Program-made: the position numbers and the translations under genes
The notes under the pieces: model-generated
What the model saw: only the letters and a program-made list of their open reading frames with translations
Databases searched by the model: none
What the model was told of the DNA's origin: nothing
In this document: positions 9,920-20,920 of the stretch, piece by piece
Numbering within the stretch: position 1 is the first letter of the stretch
Layout of the letters: each line of letters opens with the position of its first letter
Origin: Halocafeteria seosinensis
Taxonomy: Eukaryota > Sar > Bigyra > Bicosoecida
Length of the DNA stretch: 64,000 nucleotides
Assembly (NCBI GenBank): GCA_001687465.1
Contig: LVLI01000256.1
Coordinates: 1-64,000 of the forward strand
Reading direction: 5' to 3'

Positions 9920-12833
9920 ATGTCGACTGAAGCAGTGGGCCCCTGGGGGTACCCCCATATCCGTTCTTGTGACCAAGAGGATCAATTCTTTGGCACTTCG
10001 GTCCAGGATCCTTACCGCTACCTGGAAGACCCCGATTCCTCGGAGACCAAAGACTGGATATCGAAGCAACGGAAGGTGTTTGACAAGTATTTCGGGGCCG
10101 ACGGCGCTCAATCCCTGCGTGCCACCTTGCGGGAAGAGTTTGAAAAAGTGTACGAGTATGAGAAAGTGGGCTCCCCTTTTCGGCGAGGAGACTCGTACTA
10201 CTTCTTCAAGAACGATGGACTCCAAAACCAGGACGTTTTGTACAAGACATCCTCCCTAGAGAAGCAGAATGAGGACGCCCAGGTGTTCTTGGACCTGAAT
10301 GAAGTACGTCTGCTGGTATTTGACTCCACGGAGCATTGACGTCGCTCAATTCCCCGAGGGAGGACACGTATTCACTTCCTCTACTGACGTGCGTACATGC
10401 AGGAATTCCCTGACGGCACCACTTCTCTAGCTTGTGGATCTTTCTCTGAGGATGGCAAGTTCTTTGCGTATGGGCTCTCCATTGGAGGATCGGACTGGGT
10501 TACCATCAAGGTGCGCGAGGCCGCCACGGGCAAAGATTTGGAAGATCGCGTCTCCTGGGTCAAGTTCTCTTCCATCGAGTGGTTGCATGACAATAGCGGA
10601 TTTTTCTACGGTATGTTGGTACCATGCAACACGCCTTAGCATTGGCGTCATAAGTTTGTGAGTATATGTTCGATGGAATGTTGGTACGCAGCTTGCTTCC
10701 CTGCACCAGAGGGGGTGAAGGCTGCTCTGGATGAAGGAGATGAGAATCAGAAGGCTGCTGGAACTGAAACGGGAAGTAACAAAAACCATATGATCTGTTT
10801 CCATCGTCTGGGAACGAATCCGAGTGAAGATAAACTGGTATACTCTAATCCGGAGAATCCGCAGTGGGTGGTAGGGTGCGAAGTTACAGATGATGGCAAC
10901 TACCTCTTGGTACTCCCTTCGAACGGCTGCGATCCTGTGAATCGGGTATACTATGGTATGTATCTCTTGCTTCCTTGTTGAAACTTGATATGAGAGATAC
11001 GAAATGTGGTACGTGACCCGCTGCATGCTTACAGTCAGCCTACAATCGGAAGAATTCAAGAATTGGTTCCATTCCGGCAATTCCAACCAACCATTGCCGT
11101 TGGTGAAACTAATCGACAACTTTGGTAAGGCTTAATCAGATATTAATTGGAGTCATTTGAAGGAGTTATGAACTGCCCAAACACAGATGCTGGATATGAC
11201 TACGTCGCTAATGATGGCTTGGAGTTCTACATGATGACTAATAAGTATGCTCCCAAGTACAGGCTGGTGAAAATGCAATTTCCAGAGACTGAGCCAAGAG
11301 AAATGTAAGCATGACTTCGCGTACTATGCTGTAACTTTGTCATCGACGTAGATATTCACCTTTGTCACTGGCAGTCCATCTATGGCTGATGTTCTACCTG
11401 AGGAGGAGGACCTGCTTGAGTGGGTAAAAGCGGTTGGGGACAACCGTCTGTTGGTCTGTCGCCTTCATGACGTAACTCACAGAATCGAGCTGCGGCACAT
11501 GCACCATCCTAAGCATCCCCCAGAAATCGTACAACTTCCAGCCCCCGGTTGCGTTGCTGGTGTATCAGGTATGATATCGCCTAGGTTTCCTCTCCACTAA
11601 GCGACTGCTCTGCATGGTACCGTTTTATGCAGCTAAACGAGACCATTATGAGTTTTTCTTCAAGTTTGTATCGTTTACTTTCCCTGGAACGATATTCAGA
11701 TATGAGCTACCTAAGGATGACGAACAGGGCGAAGGTAAGCGTACACTTCAGCATACTTTATGTGAATTTCAAGAGCTCACGGTGGCTAATAGTTATTAAC
11801 CTGCGGATTCAGTGAAAGCGGGAACGATGACTGAGCACTATGCAACTCAGGTTCCTGGATTCGTACCGGACGAATTCGAGACTTGGCAAGACTTTGCCGA
11901 AAGCACGTAAGTCGAAAGAGAAAATAACAGATATCTACGGACGTGCTGTCATTTCGCACTCGCGTTGTTGGCTGCAGCGACGGAACGAAGATCCCTTACT
12001 TCGTGGTAAGGAAGAAGGGCTCAAACGAGAACCCTAAACCTTGCATCTTGTACGGCTATGGAGGTTTCAGTATCAGTGTCAAACCAAGTTTTGCTCCTTT
12101 CCGCCTGGTGTGGATGAAAAAGCTTGGGGGTGCTATTGCGGTGGCGAATATCCGTGGGGGTGGTGAATATGGAGAGCGTTGGCACAAAGCGGGATCCTTA
12201 TTGCACAAGAAGAACTGTTTCGATGACTTTTGCTCAGTGGGCGATGCTCTTGTGAATAACAAGATTACCTCTGCAGAGCAACTCGCTATCATGGGAGGAT
12301 CAAACGGAGGGCTGTTGGTCCTCGCCTCTACTCTTCGGAGACCCGAACTATTCAGAGTAGGAATTGCTCAAGTACCGGTGGCAGACATGCTGCGTTTTCA
12401 TAGGTTTACGATTGGCCATGCGTGGTGCACCGACTATGGTAAGCGTTTGAGTGCAGCTTGAATGATGAAAACAACGCTCTAGAATGTTGCTGTCTCCACA
12501 GGCTGCGCGGATAATTCTCAAGAAGAGTTTGAGTACCTGTACTCCTATTCTCCACTGCATAACGTATATGAACCTACTTCGTCAAAGAACCAGCTCCCCT
12601 CTCTTATGCTATGCACGGCCGATCACGACGACCGCGTCGTGCCTTTGCATTCCTTCAAGATGACGTCCGCGTTGCAGATGACGGCGGGGAAGTCTGAGCA
12701 TCAGCAGCATCCGTTAATAATTAGAATCGAGGAGAAAGCTGGTCACGGGGCGGGCAAGCCTACAAGTAAGATTTTGGATGAGGTTTCGGATGTCTACACC
12801 TTCATTGCTACCGAAGTAGGGGCCACAATCTAG
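9920..12833 (+). CDS. PREP: Prolyl oligopeptidase (S9A serine peptidase)
   Basis: Ten exons (9920-10303, 10403-10610, 10692-10955, 11035-11124, 11187-11304, 11375-11568, 11633-11734, 11813-11906, 11978-12438, 12502-12833) give 748 residues, about the family's usual 710. The start MSTEAVGPWGYP is followed by the propeller-entry signature DPYRYLEDPDSSETKDW. The C-terminal alpha/beta-hydrolase domain carries the nucleophile in GGSNGGLL (Ser ~592), the acid in DHDDRVVP (~681) and the His in KAGHGAGK (~717). These cytosolic enzymes cleave short peptides after proline; the N-terminal beta-propeller excludes large substrates. No signal peptide is seen. A catalytic-domain block near NIRGGGEYGERWHKAG is strongly conserved. 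The enzyme looks intact. Confidence 0.94.
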
Positions 12834-13032
12834 TAGAAATGGTTTCCGTTTTATTATGATCTGTTCGCGTCAAGTTATTGGGAATGCCGGCGAACAATGA
12901 TTCTTGCGACAGCAAGCTTGTAACAATCTTTTTTTTTGTGTGTCCTGGAGTCATACTAGGAATAGACAGCGCTCTAGCGACTTCTTCAGCGGGTCGAAAT
13001 TTTCGTTTGCACGGTAGTAGTCCTTATCGTTT

Positions 13033-13749
13033 TCACTGTCGAGCTTCACCTCGCAAACGGCCTATTGAGTACCTACTTTCAGCGTTGCGGTCTTGGTTCT
13101 CACTGTACTGTGTACGCTCGTTTCTATTTTCCTGGTAGTTCTGTGTGCTAATGTGGTCCTGCTGTTGTCCTTCAACTCCTTCCATATTCTGCTCTTTCTC
13201 CTTATCCAAGTCCCCTTCCTTCTCATCATCCCCTTCATCAAGGTCTATCGAGTCGATTTCCTCCAGTTTCTTGTATACTTTGGCAATTTCATCCCTATTC
13301 GCTGCAGCCTGTTTCTCCACATCAGAGAACCGGTTGAGTATCTTGGCCGTGGAATCGCTCAATTCACTTTGCACTTCCTCCAAAGTATTCGAGAACTGTT
13401 GGAACTTGCCACCTCCCTGGGAATCCTGCGTTCTAAATCTTTGCAGTGCCTCGTCCACTTTCTTGATGAAATCCGTTTGAGCGGATATCTTGTTCAAAAC
13501 TTCTTTATGGCTATCTTCCATTCTCTGAGAGTCCTGTTGGTGCTGCTTTTCCATTTTATCCAGGCTATCGCGTAACTCTTGGATGTTCCCTGACAGCATA
13601 TGAATGTTCTGAGTCAGACGATCAGTGGCGTTCTCGGTCATGGAATACACTTGATACGCCAATAGCAACGAGGCTATCGTCCCCACAACTCCTGCCAAGA
13701 GCCATGGCAGCTGTTTGCCGCTGCCTCCACCACTTGAATGACCCTTCAT
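13033..13749 (-). CDS. Membrane-anchored coiled-coil protein, unknown function
   Basis: This is a 238-residue single open frame. A Gly/Ser-rich N terminus leads to one hydrophobic segment (about residues 13-32, LPWLLAGVVGTIASLLLAY). A long heptad-rich region (about 35-170) is predicted coiled coil, with blocks such as LSGNIQELRDSLDKMEKQ. The C-terminal ~65 residues are acidic and then Gln/Asn/Arg-rich and look disordered. The layout resembles organelle-membrane tethers or PEX14-like proteins, but I see no family-specific motif, so the function is unknown. It converges on the prolyl oligopeptidase gene, with stop codons about 200 bp apart. An upstream exon cannot be excluded. Confidence 0.6.
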   Translation of the reverse strand: MKGHSSGGGSGKQLPWLLAGVVGTIASLLLAYQVYSMTENATDRLTQNIHMLSGNIQELRDSLDKMEKQHQQDSQRMEDSHKEVLNKISAQTDFIKKVDEALQRFRTQDSQGGGKFQQFSNTLEEVQSELSDSTAKILNRFSDVEKQAAANRDEIAKVYKKLEEIDSIDLDEGDDEKEGDLDKEKEQNMEGVEGQQQDHISTQNYQENRNERTQYSENQDRNAESRYSIGRLRGEARQ

Positions 13750-14118
13750 TAGAACACTATCACACCCACCACTTTGTACAGATTAAATACTAGTCAATCC
13801 TCACGGGAATCTACGTATAACAACAGATGCAGTGGATAAAGTGAGCTGACTTCGATCTTCAACTCAACTTCAACCAAACATTATGACGCCGTTTTGTGCA
13901 GTGCTTGTGATAGTGCGGTATGAAGTTTACTAAACCAAGCATAACCTGGATGTAGTAGATATGGAAACAGTTGTTATGTATCCTGGGGTACAGGTCTGCG
14001 CTCCAGAATTCAAAAACCACTTCGCAGTGGGTGGTCTCTGTTACATATTGAATCGTTTACTACCCTACATGAGCATCTACTAATTTGCCTAAGATATTTT
14101 CAATATAAGAGCGAAGCT
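13750..14118. other. Intergenic between coiled-coil gene and Hsp70
   Basis: This contains the promoter side of the leftward coiled-coil gene and the 3' untranslated region of Hsp70. No other gene is visible. Confidence 0.4.
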
Positions 14119-16578
14119 TTAGTCGACCTCCTCGATCTTGGGGCCGTCTCCGGAGCTGCCACCGGCATCACCGCCAGTGTCGCCACCAGCAGGAGCACCA
14201 CCTCCAGCACCAGGCATACCGCCAGGCATACCGCCTGGCATTCCACCAGGCATACCACCTTCGGCTCCACCTCCTTGGCCTCCGTAGAGCTTAGTGAGCA
14301 CAGGGTTAACTTTCTCTTCAAGATGCTTCCTCTTCTCTTCGTATTCTTCCTTTTCTTTTTCCTGGTTATTATCCAACCAGTCAATGGTCTCCTGGACGGC
14401 ATCCTCGACGGTCTTCTTGTCGTCGTCAGACAGTTGGGAGGCAACCTTCTCGTCACGGATGGAATTGCGCACAGAGAATGCATAGTTCTCGAGCTGGTTC
14501 TTGGCCTCTACACGAGCCTTCATCGCTTCGTCTTCGGCTTTGTATTTCTCGGCTTCAGCAACCATTCGCTCAACCTCTTCTTTACTCAGACGTCCTTTCT
14601 CGTTGGTAATAGTGATCTTGTTTTCCTTACCGGTACTCTTTTCGACCGCACTCACGTGCAGGATACCATTAGCGTCAACGTCAAAAGTGACCTCGATTTG
14701 GGGAGTGCCTCTTGGCATGGGTGGGATTCCATCCAAGTGGAACTTACCCAACAAGTTGTTGTCCTTGGTCATAGAGCGCTCACCCTCAAATACCTGAATC
14801 AACACACCAGGCTGATTATCAGCATACGTCGAGAAGGTTTGGTTCTTCTTGCATGGGATGGTTGTGTTACGTTCGATAAGCGTAGTCATCACACCACCGG
14901 CAGTTTCCAAACCGAGGGATAGAGGGGCAACGTCCAGCAAGAGCAAGTCATCCAGCTTCCCTCCAGTGTCACCGCCACTCAAAATAGCCGCTTGGATAGT
15001 AGCTCCGTAAGCAACAGCCTCATCAGGGTTAATGTTTTTGCATGCTTCTTTGCCATTGAAGTATTCCTCAAGCATGTTCTGGATCTTCGGGATACGAGTA
15101 GATCCTCCTACTAAGACGATCTCATCTACCTTGTCCTTGGAAACACCAGAATCGCGGAGTACCTTTTCTACTGGTTGGACAGTTTTCTTAAAGTAGTCCA
15201 TGCACATTTCTTCGAAGCGGGCACGGGTAACTGTGGTGCTGTAGTCAATTCCTTCAAAGAGAGAATCGATTTCGATGAATGCCTGAGTGCTGGACGAGAG
15301 GGTTCGCTTCGCACGCTCGCAGGCAGTTCTCAAACGACGGATTGAACGAAGGTTACCAGTGATGTCTTTGCGATGCTTCCTCTTGAAGTCCTGAATGCAG
15401 AAGTCTACCAATTTGGTATCAAAGTCCTCCCCTCCGAGATGTGTATCACCAGCAGTGGCTTTCACTTCGAAGATACCACTGTCCAAAGCAAGAAGGGATA
15501 CATCGAAAGTACCACCGCCCAAGTCGAAGATGAGTACGTTTCTTTCTCCTTCCTTCTTGTCCAAGCCGTATGCAATTGCTGCGGCAGTCGGTTCGTTAAT
15601 GATTCGCAACACTTGCATTCCGGAGATTTTGCCAGCATCTTTTGTGGCTTGCCTCTGGGAGTCATTGAAATAGGCACTGCACGAGAACAAAAAAGTCACG
15701 AATATGAAGTCTACCAAACCAACGTATTTTCACTTACGGGACTGTAACAACACTGTTGTTAACATCGGTACCGAGATAGCTCTCAGCAATGGTCTTCATT
15801 TTCTGCAAGACCATCGAAGAGATCTCCTCCGGAAGGAACTGCTTAGTCTCTCCCTTGTACTGGACCTCGATCTTAGGCTTGTCCTGTTCTCCAGCGACGA
15901 CTTTGAAAGGCCAACTCTTCATGTCGTTCTGCACGACAGGGTCGTTAAACTTCCGGCCAATCAATCGCTTGGCATCAAAGACGGTGTTGGATGGGTTCAT
16001 TGCCGTCTGGTTCTTGGCGGCATCTCCGATGAGACGCTCGTTGTCGGTGAACGCCACATAAGATGGAGTGGTGCGGTTGCCTTGGTCATTGGCAATGATT
16101 TCGACACGGTCGTTCTGCAGATCAGAGAGGTAAGCAAATGATCAATAAAATGCGCAAACATCCTGTGTAGCAGTGTTTGGAACTGAGCAGGGGTCAGACT
16201 CTCGGTAGAACGACACCAATTGTTCGAGAAGGAATCGAGAAAACTCTCCCTTCAACATAAACAAAGAGATTATGTGCATACCCTTGATGTGAACGCCCTT
16301 TCAATGATAAGATCTATTAAGGCTGCATACGGGCATGCCAATTTACTTCAGCCACTGTTCCGACTTCAGTAAGGACATCTGTTATTCCCCTGTGTGCTCC
16401 CCTTGTCCGATTCCTTGCACTGACACAGAACAACTTCACCGCCGAGGAAGGGACAAAAAGAAATTCCGATGAGGGACACCACTCCACATACCTGCCATAC
16501 ACCGACACAAGAGTATGTCGTGCCTAAATCGATGCCTACACACGGCCCTTCGGCTTTCTTGTCACCTTCGCCACTCAT
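14119..16578 (-). CDS. HSP70: Cytosolic Hsp70 chaperone
   Basis: Three exons (16492-16578, 15738-16114, 14119-15676) encode 673 residues. The first exon ends just after the phosphate-binding loop [14 protein letters not shown]. The second hallmark [13 protein letters not shown] and third [14 protein letters not shown] are intact, as is the linker/substrate-domain start [19 protein letters not shown]. The C terminus has four GGMP repeats and ends GPKIEEVD; the EEVD tail marks the cytosolic/nuclear form that binds TPR co-chaperones. There is no organelle targeting or ER retention signal. The first intron (16115-16491, 377 bp) is far longer than the other introns in this window and may hold regulatory sequence. 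The IEEVD ending is common in several protist lineages. Confidence 0.97.
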
Positions 16579-16968
16579 TATAGATTTGCTAAACTGTAAG
16601 CGTTTACGTAAAAAATTCGTCAAAAAAAAATGTTGAAGTTCAACTTCGGGCTTAAACTGTCAACTCAATCGGATTTTTCTAACTAACGTTCGTTGAACCC
16701 AGCAGACTGTGAATTCGCATTGAAGTTCTCGTTTCATGTGATTGAATCAAACTTTGAAGGAAGTTCAAGCAGCTTAGCCGCTTTTGAAATTCCAACTTCG
16801 AAGGAATTGTCGCTCCAAATGTACCGGTGTTCATTGACATCCAGTTAACAGAGTCGCTTGTCACTGAACCGGTGGATTACCATAACGTATATCACGAGTC
16901 TCCAGATAACGATTAGTGATCAGCTTGTCTACAGGTAGTCTGTCAGAGTGAATTCCGGCCATACGAGT

Positions 16969-17030
16969 AGCGGGCCCGTCGCTGCTTAACATGGGAGCAT
17001 ACCGCTGCTCGTTAAGAGAATACAGTCAAT
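16969..17030 (+). repeat. Solo copy of the dispersed repeat found at 56.65 kb
   Basis: About 60 bp beginning AGCGGGCCCGTCGCTGCTTA and running through CGTTAAGAGAATACAGTCAA match the outer part of the left inverted arm at 56654-56715 with only a few substitutions. The two copies lie 40 kb apart on the same strand. This indicates a transposable repeat family rather than a local duplication. Confidence 0.75.
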
Positions 17031-17123
17031 AGACAATCGAATATCATGACTCTGCACACTGCTACACTGCTGCTAAAAATCGAGCGTAAATCTCTATGCC
17101 GTCCAGTGGCTCGCTCGGTCGCC

Positions 17124-17165
17124 CAGTCCAAAACTTGCAGTCTCCAGTCCAAAACTTGCAGTCTC
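17124..17165. repeat. 21-bp perfect tandem duplication
   Basis: The unit CAGTCCAAAACTTGCAGTCTC occurs twice head to tail, at 17124-17144 and 17145-17165, without mismatch. It lies outside any gene, upstream of the ETF beta gene. Confidence 0.85.
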
Positions 17166-17755
17166 CCGGGTTATGTCCGGTTTGAAGTCACATTGCCCTG
17201 CCTCTCGTTGCGTCTTGCAAGCATCTGTCATTCGTTGGGAAGTTTATATCGAGAGATAGTATGCAGTTACCTGTGGGAGGCTGCGACTGCACTTTGGGCT
17301 TCCGTTCACAAACGCAATGGAGATCATTTTTTGTAGCACCCTTCAGCCGCCCGCCACCAATATTCAGCTGATTAGTAAAGCTACACGAGAACTTATCGGA
17401 ATGCTGGAGTGCCTTAATAAATGCACTGGTGCAAGCAGACAAGCCATGTGGCCGGTTGTCTGCGACGACGGTGTTACCCCATCTCGTTCACACAGTGCAC
17501 ATCTACGGTCTATGTTTTTCTCCTTTCTTATTTCGCGCAAGTGAGCTTCAATCCAGCATGACCATTGCGATTTAAAAGCCTATCGCACTCCGGAAAGTCA
17601 GCGTCCTGAGGTTGGCAACTTTTTTTTGCGAAGTTCGCGATCTTCACAAAAGCGACAATGTTATGCAGCCACTCTTACAGTCTAGAATCAGGAAACAGAT
17701 TGGTTCATACATTAGCACGTGTTCTTTCTTTGCTAGTTATCCTCAGTGACGGAAA

Positions 17756-18982
17756 ATGAAGGTGTTAGTAGGGGTTAAACGGGTGGTGGACTATGCAGTG
17801 AAAATCAGGATAAAGCCTGATAAGACTGGTGAGTGCCCTACCATTTTTGTTCCCCCATACTTCCCCTAGAAGGGTTCCCTCTGCCCTTTTGGTGTTTTTC
17901 GCCCTTTGCTGAGGGTGAAATTGCCGCTCTTTGACACGCTTTATTGTAACCAATAAGTATTCATGTGTCCAGCTGTGGAGACTGAAAATGTTAAAATGTC
18001 CATGAATCCCTTCTGTGAGATCGCTGTGGAGGAAGCTGTTCGTATGAAGGAGAAAAAGCACGCCGAAGAGGTAAGCTTCCGTCTGTGTTCCGCTAGCGGA
18101 CCAGACTGCTTTACATTGTGTATTTAGCACCTATTCTTCAGGTTGTTGCGGTTTCTGTTGGGCCTAAACAAGCTCAAGAAACATTACGGACCGCTCTTGC
18201 GATGGGTGCGGATAGGGGTAAGTTTTGGCCACGTCAGGGATTCCGGCACGCTCATAACGTGACGTCTTCGTAGCTCTATTTCTGCCCAGGTATACATATT
18301 CTCACGGATAAGAGAACGGATCAAGAAATTCAGCCGCTTGCAGTTGCCAAAATCTTCCAGCAGATTGTCCAAAAAGTATGTACGGTGTGATTGAGAGGCG
18401 TGAGCTACACTAAAGTTCAACCCCCATTCCAAATCGTTATAGCAGGAAACACCGGATATGTTTCTCATGGGCAAGCAATCAATAGATGATGACTGTAATC
18501 AAACAGGACAAATGCTCGCCGGACTTCTGGATTGGCCACAATCCACGTTTGCATCTGAACTGAAGATCAACGACGACAAGAAGAGCATCGAAGTTACGAG
18601 GGAAATTGACGGAGGTCTGCAGACTCTAAGACATCCTCTGCCTGCAGTGGTGACTGCTGATTTACGCTTAAATGAGCCTCGTTACGCTACTTTGCCGAAC
18701 ATAATGAAGGCGAAAAAGAAACCATTAGACACGCAAAAGGCAGAAGAACTCGGTCTTGACATTGATCCTAGAATAGAGGTACGTGAGAACTTCGGATGAA
18801 TGATGGAAACATTTTGCTTAAATGAGTATTCCTGAATGATGGAAACATTTTGCTTAAATGAGTATTCCTTGCACTTACAGACCATAGAAGTATCCGAACC
18901 TCCGTCCCGTGAAGCAGGAACCAAGGTTGAAAACGTGGACGAACTTATTGCGAAACTTAAGAACGAGGCTCAGGTGCTATAA
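17756..18982 (+). CDS. ETFB: Electron transfer flavoprotein beta subunit
   Basis: Six exons (17756-17828, 17973-18070, 18142-18217, 18290-18375, 18446-18778, 18881-18982) encode 255 residues, exactly the usual length. The N terminus [19 protein letters not shown], the block [17 protein letters not shown] and the conserved [20 protein letters not shown] are all typical. The beta-family signature (adenine/AMP-binding loop and the recognition loop region around [12 protein letters not shown]) is present. ETF beta pairs with ETF alpha in the mitochondrial matrix and passes electrons from acyl-CoA dehydrogenases to ETF-QO. A cleavable presequence is not needed in this family and none is seen. The last intron (18779-18880) is mostly made of a 36-bp tandem duplication. 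Confidence 0.95.
18797..18868. repeat. 36-bp perfect tandem duplication inside the last ETFB intron
   Basis: A 36-bp unit beginning TGAATGATGGAAACATTTTG is present twice (18797-18832 and 18833-18868) with no mismatch. The pair makes up 72 of the 102 bp of the intron. Confidence 0.9.
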
Positions 18983-19466
18983 TAGGGGATATTGGAAGAC
19001 TACTGTGTACATCTTGTTGTACGGTTTCATTCAGAATGGCAACAATGATCTTCGAAGAATTTCGGGTGGTTTATTCTCCCCCCACACTGTCGATTCTCTC
19101 ATATGCAAATCTTCAACACTACAGGCTCGGCAACAGCTTGCATATTCTATTCAGAATGTTAAACTCCTAGTACACAGTGCATAGAATTCTCAATTCTAGC
19201 TTCAAAACGTCGCACTGGTAAGCTCCACCGTTCCCGCCTTCCACTCAACCCGTTGGCCAACATTTTACATCTCAAGCCATGGTCAGAAAATGTTGTCCAC
19301 CACGTAGTCATGAATCCAAATTGGCCTACGGTTTGAAATGGAAAGAATCGTCTTTTTAGATGCACTGCCTGATACACCATCTTGACCTGTATTCTCAGCA
19401 CGCTTAACTTTGTATTACATGCGTACGAAAGTTACTACGGGTACTTAGTAGCGCGCACCAGGATCT
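18983..19466. other. Convergent intergenic region, no gene seen
   Basis: This lies between the ETF beta stop codon and the stop of the leftward membrane-protein gene. It should contain both 3' untranslated regions. No further feature is supported. Confidence 0.35.
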
Positions 19467-20426
19467 TTAGACTCCTTTCTGTTCATACAGCGGTGAGTCG
19501 TATGCCCAGTTCAATCCCTCAGGGGTTTGCGTGCTCTTAATTTCTTCTGAAGAAACGGCAGTACTTCCCTTTTTACCGTGAGGGGGTGGTACTGGAGGAT
19601 ACCTGAACCCTTTGCCCTTCCTGTGGGAATTTACTGGCTGTTTTGCATGACCCGTCGCTGACTTTGGTTGCGTGCAAATAAATACTGAAAGATCTACGGC
19701 CCGCTGCACGGAAACTTCATTTTCGGCCCATGTCGAGACCGCTTTTGCCTTACGTCCCTGCAACGGGTTTACCGGTGCGGCGTCCAGTCTTTTCCTGCGG
19801 TCTCTTTGGAAACGAAACTTGTCGACATAGAAACCAACTACGACCAACACAAAAGCCGAAGCTCCGACATATATTGTCGCCATCAAAAAACTTGGAAGAG
19901 ATGAGCCATCACTCCCTTTATGCGTTGAGTAATAGCACACCCTTTCGACATCGAAATCTATCCCTGTTTTGGGAGCCAGTTCCATTGACCCCGATGCTTG
20001 TATTTTTGCTCTCAAAGCATCCGTTACAGGTTTTCCACTGCTACGGACAATTTGACTGTGAAGGAATTCCAACTGTTGGGTGTCCAATGATACTTTAGCA
20101 TCTTGCCATTTATGGAGGACAGCAAATTGAATAGTTCTGAGTTCGTACGGTGACCTCCCTTCCAGAGTTTGAATATTCACTTCTATGTTCGTGTATAATG
20201 TGTCCGAAACGACTTTCTTAATCACGCTCGTGACTGATTGTTTTAGGTTTTGATCGCTCTTTTCTGCATTGCTCATGTTAAGCTTCATTGACCCTTCGAC
20301 GACACTGTCTCCTTTCTCCGTATCTGAAGGCCACTTTGGCTTCTTTTTGCACGCGTGAGTTCCGCTTGCCACTGTTACCAGGGGGAGCATGAACAATATG
20401 CAATAAAATACCCATATCCAGTGCAT
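19467..20426 (-). CDS. Single-pass type I membrane protein, unknown family
   Basis: The frame encodes 319 residues. An N-terminal signal peptide (MHWIWVFYCILFMLPLVTVA, about 1-20) is followed by a ~160-residue lumenal/extracellular region containing a mixed helix/strand block (TSVIKKVVSDTLYTN to SSGKPVTDALRAK), one transmembrane helix (about 182-203, FLMATIYVGASAFVLVVVGF) and a basic, Pro-rich cytoplasmic tail (GKGFRYPPVPPPHGKKG). I do not recognise the family. A 69-bp segment within the tail (19685-19753) starts GTAAGG on the coding strand and ends TTTCAG, and its length is a multiple of three; it may be an intron, shortening the protein to 296 residues. The gene diverges from the acylphosphatase gene. 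Confidence 0.62.
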   Translation of the reverse strand: MHWIWVFYCILFMLPLVTVASGTHACKKKPKWPSDTEKGDSVVEGSMKLNMSNAEKSDQNLKQSVTSVIKKVVSDTLYTNIEVNIQTLEGRSPYELRTIQFAVLHKWQDAKVSLDTQQLEFLHSQIVRSSGKPVTDALRAKIQASGSMELAPKTGIDFDVERVCYYSTHKGSDGSSLPSFLMATIYVGASAFVLVVVGFYVDKFRFQRDRRKRLDAAPVNPLQGRKAKAVSTWAENEVSVQRAVDLSVFICTQPKSATGHAKQPVNSHRKGKGFRYPPVPPPHGKKGSTAVSSEEIKSTQTPEGLNWAYDSPLYEQKGV

Positions 20427-20920
20427 ATTGCGGTCCTGGTGTCATCCACATGGGCTAATAGCTGTAAGCGTCATGTTGTGCCACCATGCAACCGGCTACA
20501 GGTATTACCCTCCATACACACACACAAGCACCCTAGTACCAAATCGCGTAGTGATACTGGTATATACTGTACATTCGGTTGGTCATACAAATAAGGGCCA
20601 AAAGTCAACTACAACTGTGAATATTAACGCTCGCGGGTGCCACGCGGCTGCGGAAGGTCTCCAAACTTGAAACCCCCTCATCACCAATGCGATAAGGAGT
20701 AGGTGCTCTGTTCCCTGGCCGTCGGCATACACAGCTGTATTACGATGGATTGTCAAGAAGGGTGGCGTCTGTCTTTGCGTGCACAATTTATCCTCGTCAG
20801 CTCCATCCTGGCATAGTTGTTGCAAGCTCCGGCGGCTTCCGGGTTGAATTCTTCTGTACTCTTTAGGTGCATTACAACTCATTGAGAGTATAAGCCGTGT
20901 AAAATTAAGAGACGGAAAAC
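20427..20920. other. Divergent intergenic region
   Basis: This separates the leftward membrane-protein gene from the rightward acylphosphatase gene and should hold both promoters. It contains a short CA run near 20515-20525. Open frames here are short and lack family features. Confidence 0.4.

Larger units (their letters stand above)
16579..17755. other. Divergent intergenic region between Hsp70 and ETF beta
   Basis: This 1.18-kb region has no convincing gene. The Hsp70-proximal 300 bp is rich in GAA and TTC blocks, but I could not find a properly spaced nGAAnnTTCnnGAAn heat-shock element. The region also holds a copy of a dispersed repeat (about 16969-17030) and a 21-bp tandem duplication (17124-17165), listed separately. 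Confidence 0.5.

Noticed and set aside
13093-13575. Rightward hydrophobic frame opposite the coiled-coil gene
   Set aside because: Leu/Phe-rich composition is the complement of Lys/Glu-rich coiled coil, a common artefact.
14275-14922. Rightward 215-codon frame opposite Hsp70
   Set aside because: It is a shadow of the conserved Hsp70 coding strand and hydrophobic only because of codon bias.
16620-16860. Possible heat-shock elements upstream of Hsp70
   Set aside because: GAA and TTC blocks are dense, but their spacing does not give the nGAAnnTTCnnGAAn pattern, so I do not annotate a site.
20583-20882. Leftward 99-codon frame in the divergent promoter region
   Set aside because: It shows no family feature and lies between two well-supported divergent genes, so it is likely a chance open frame.
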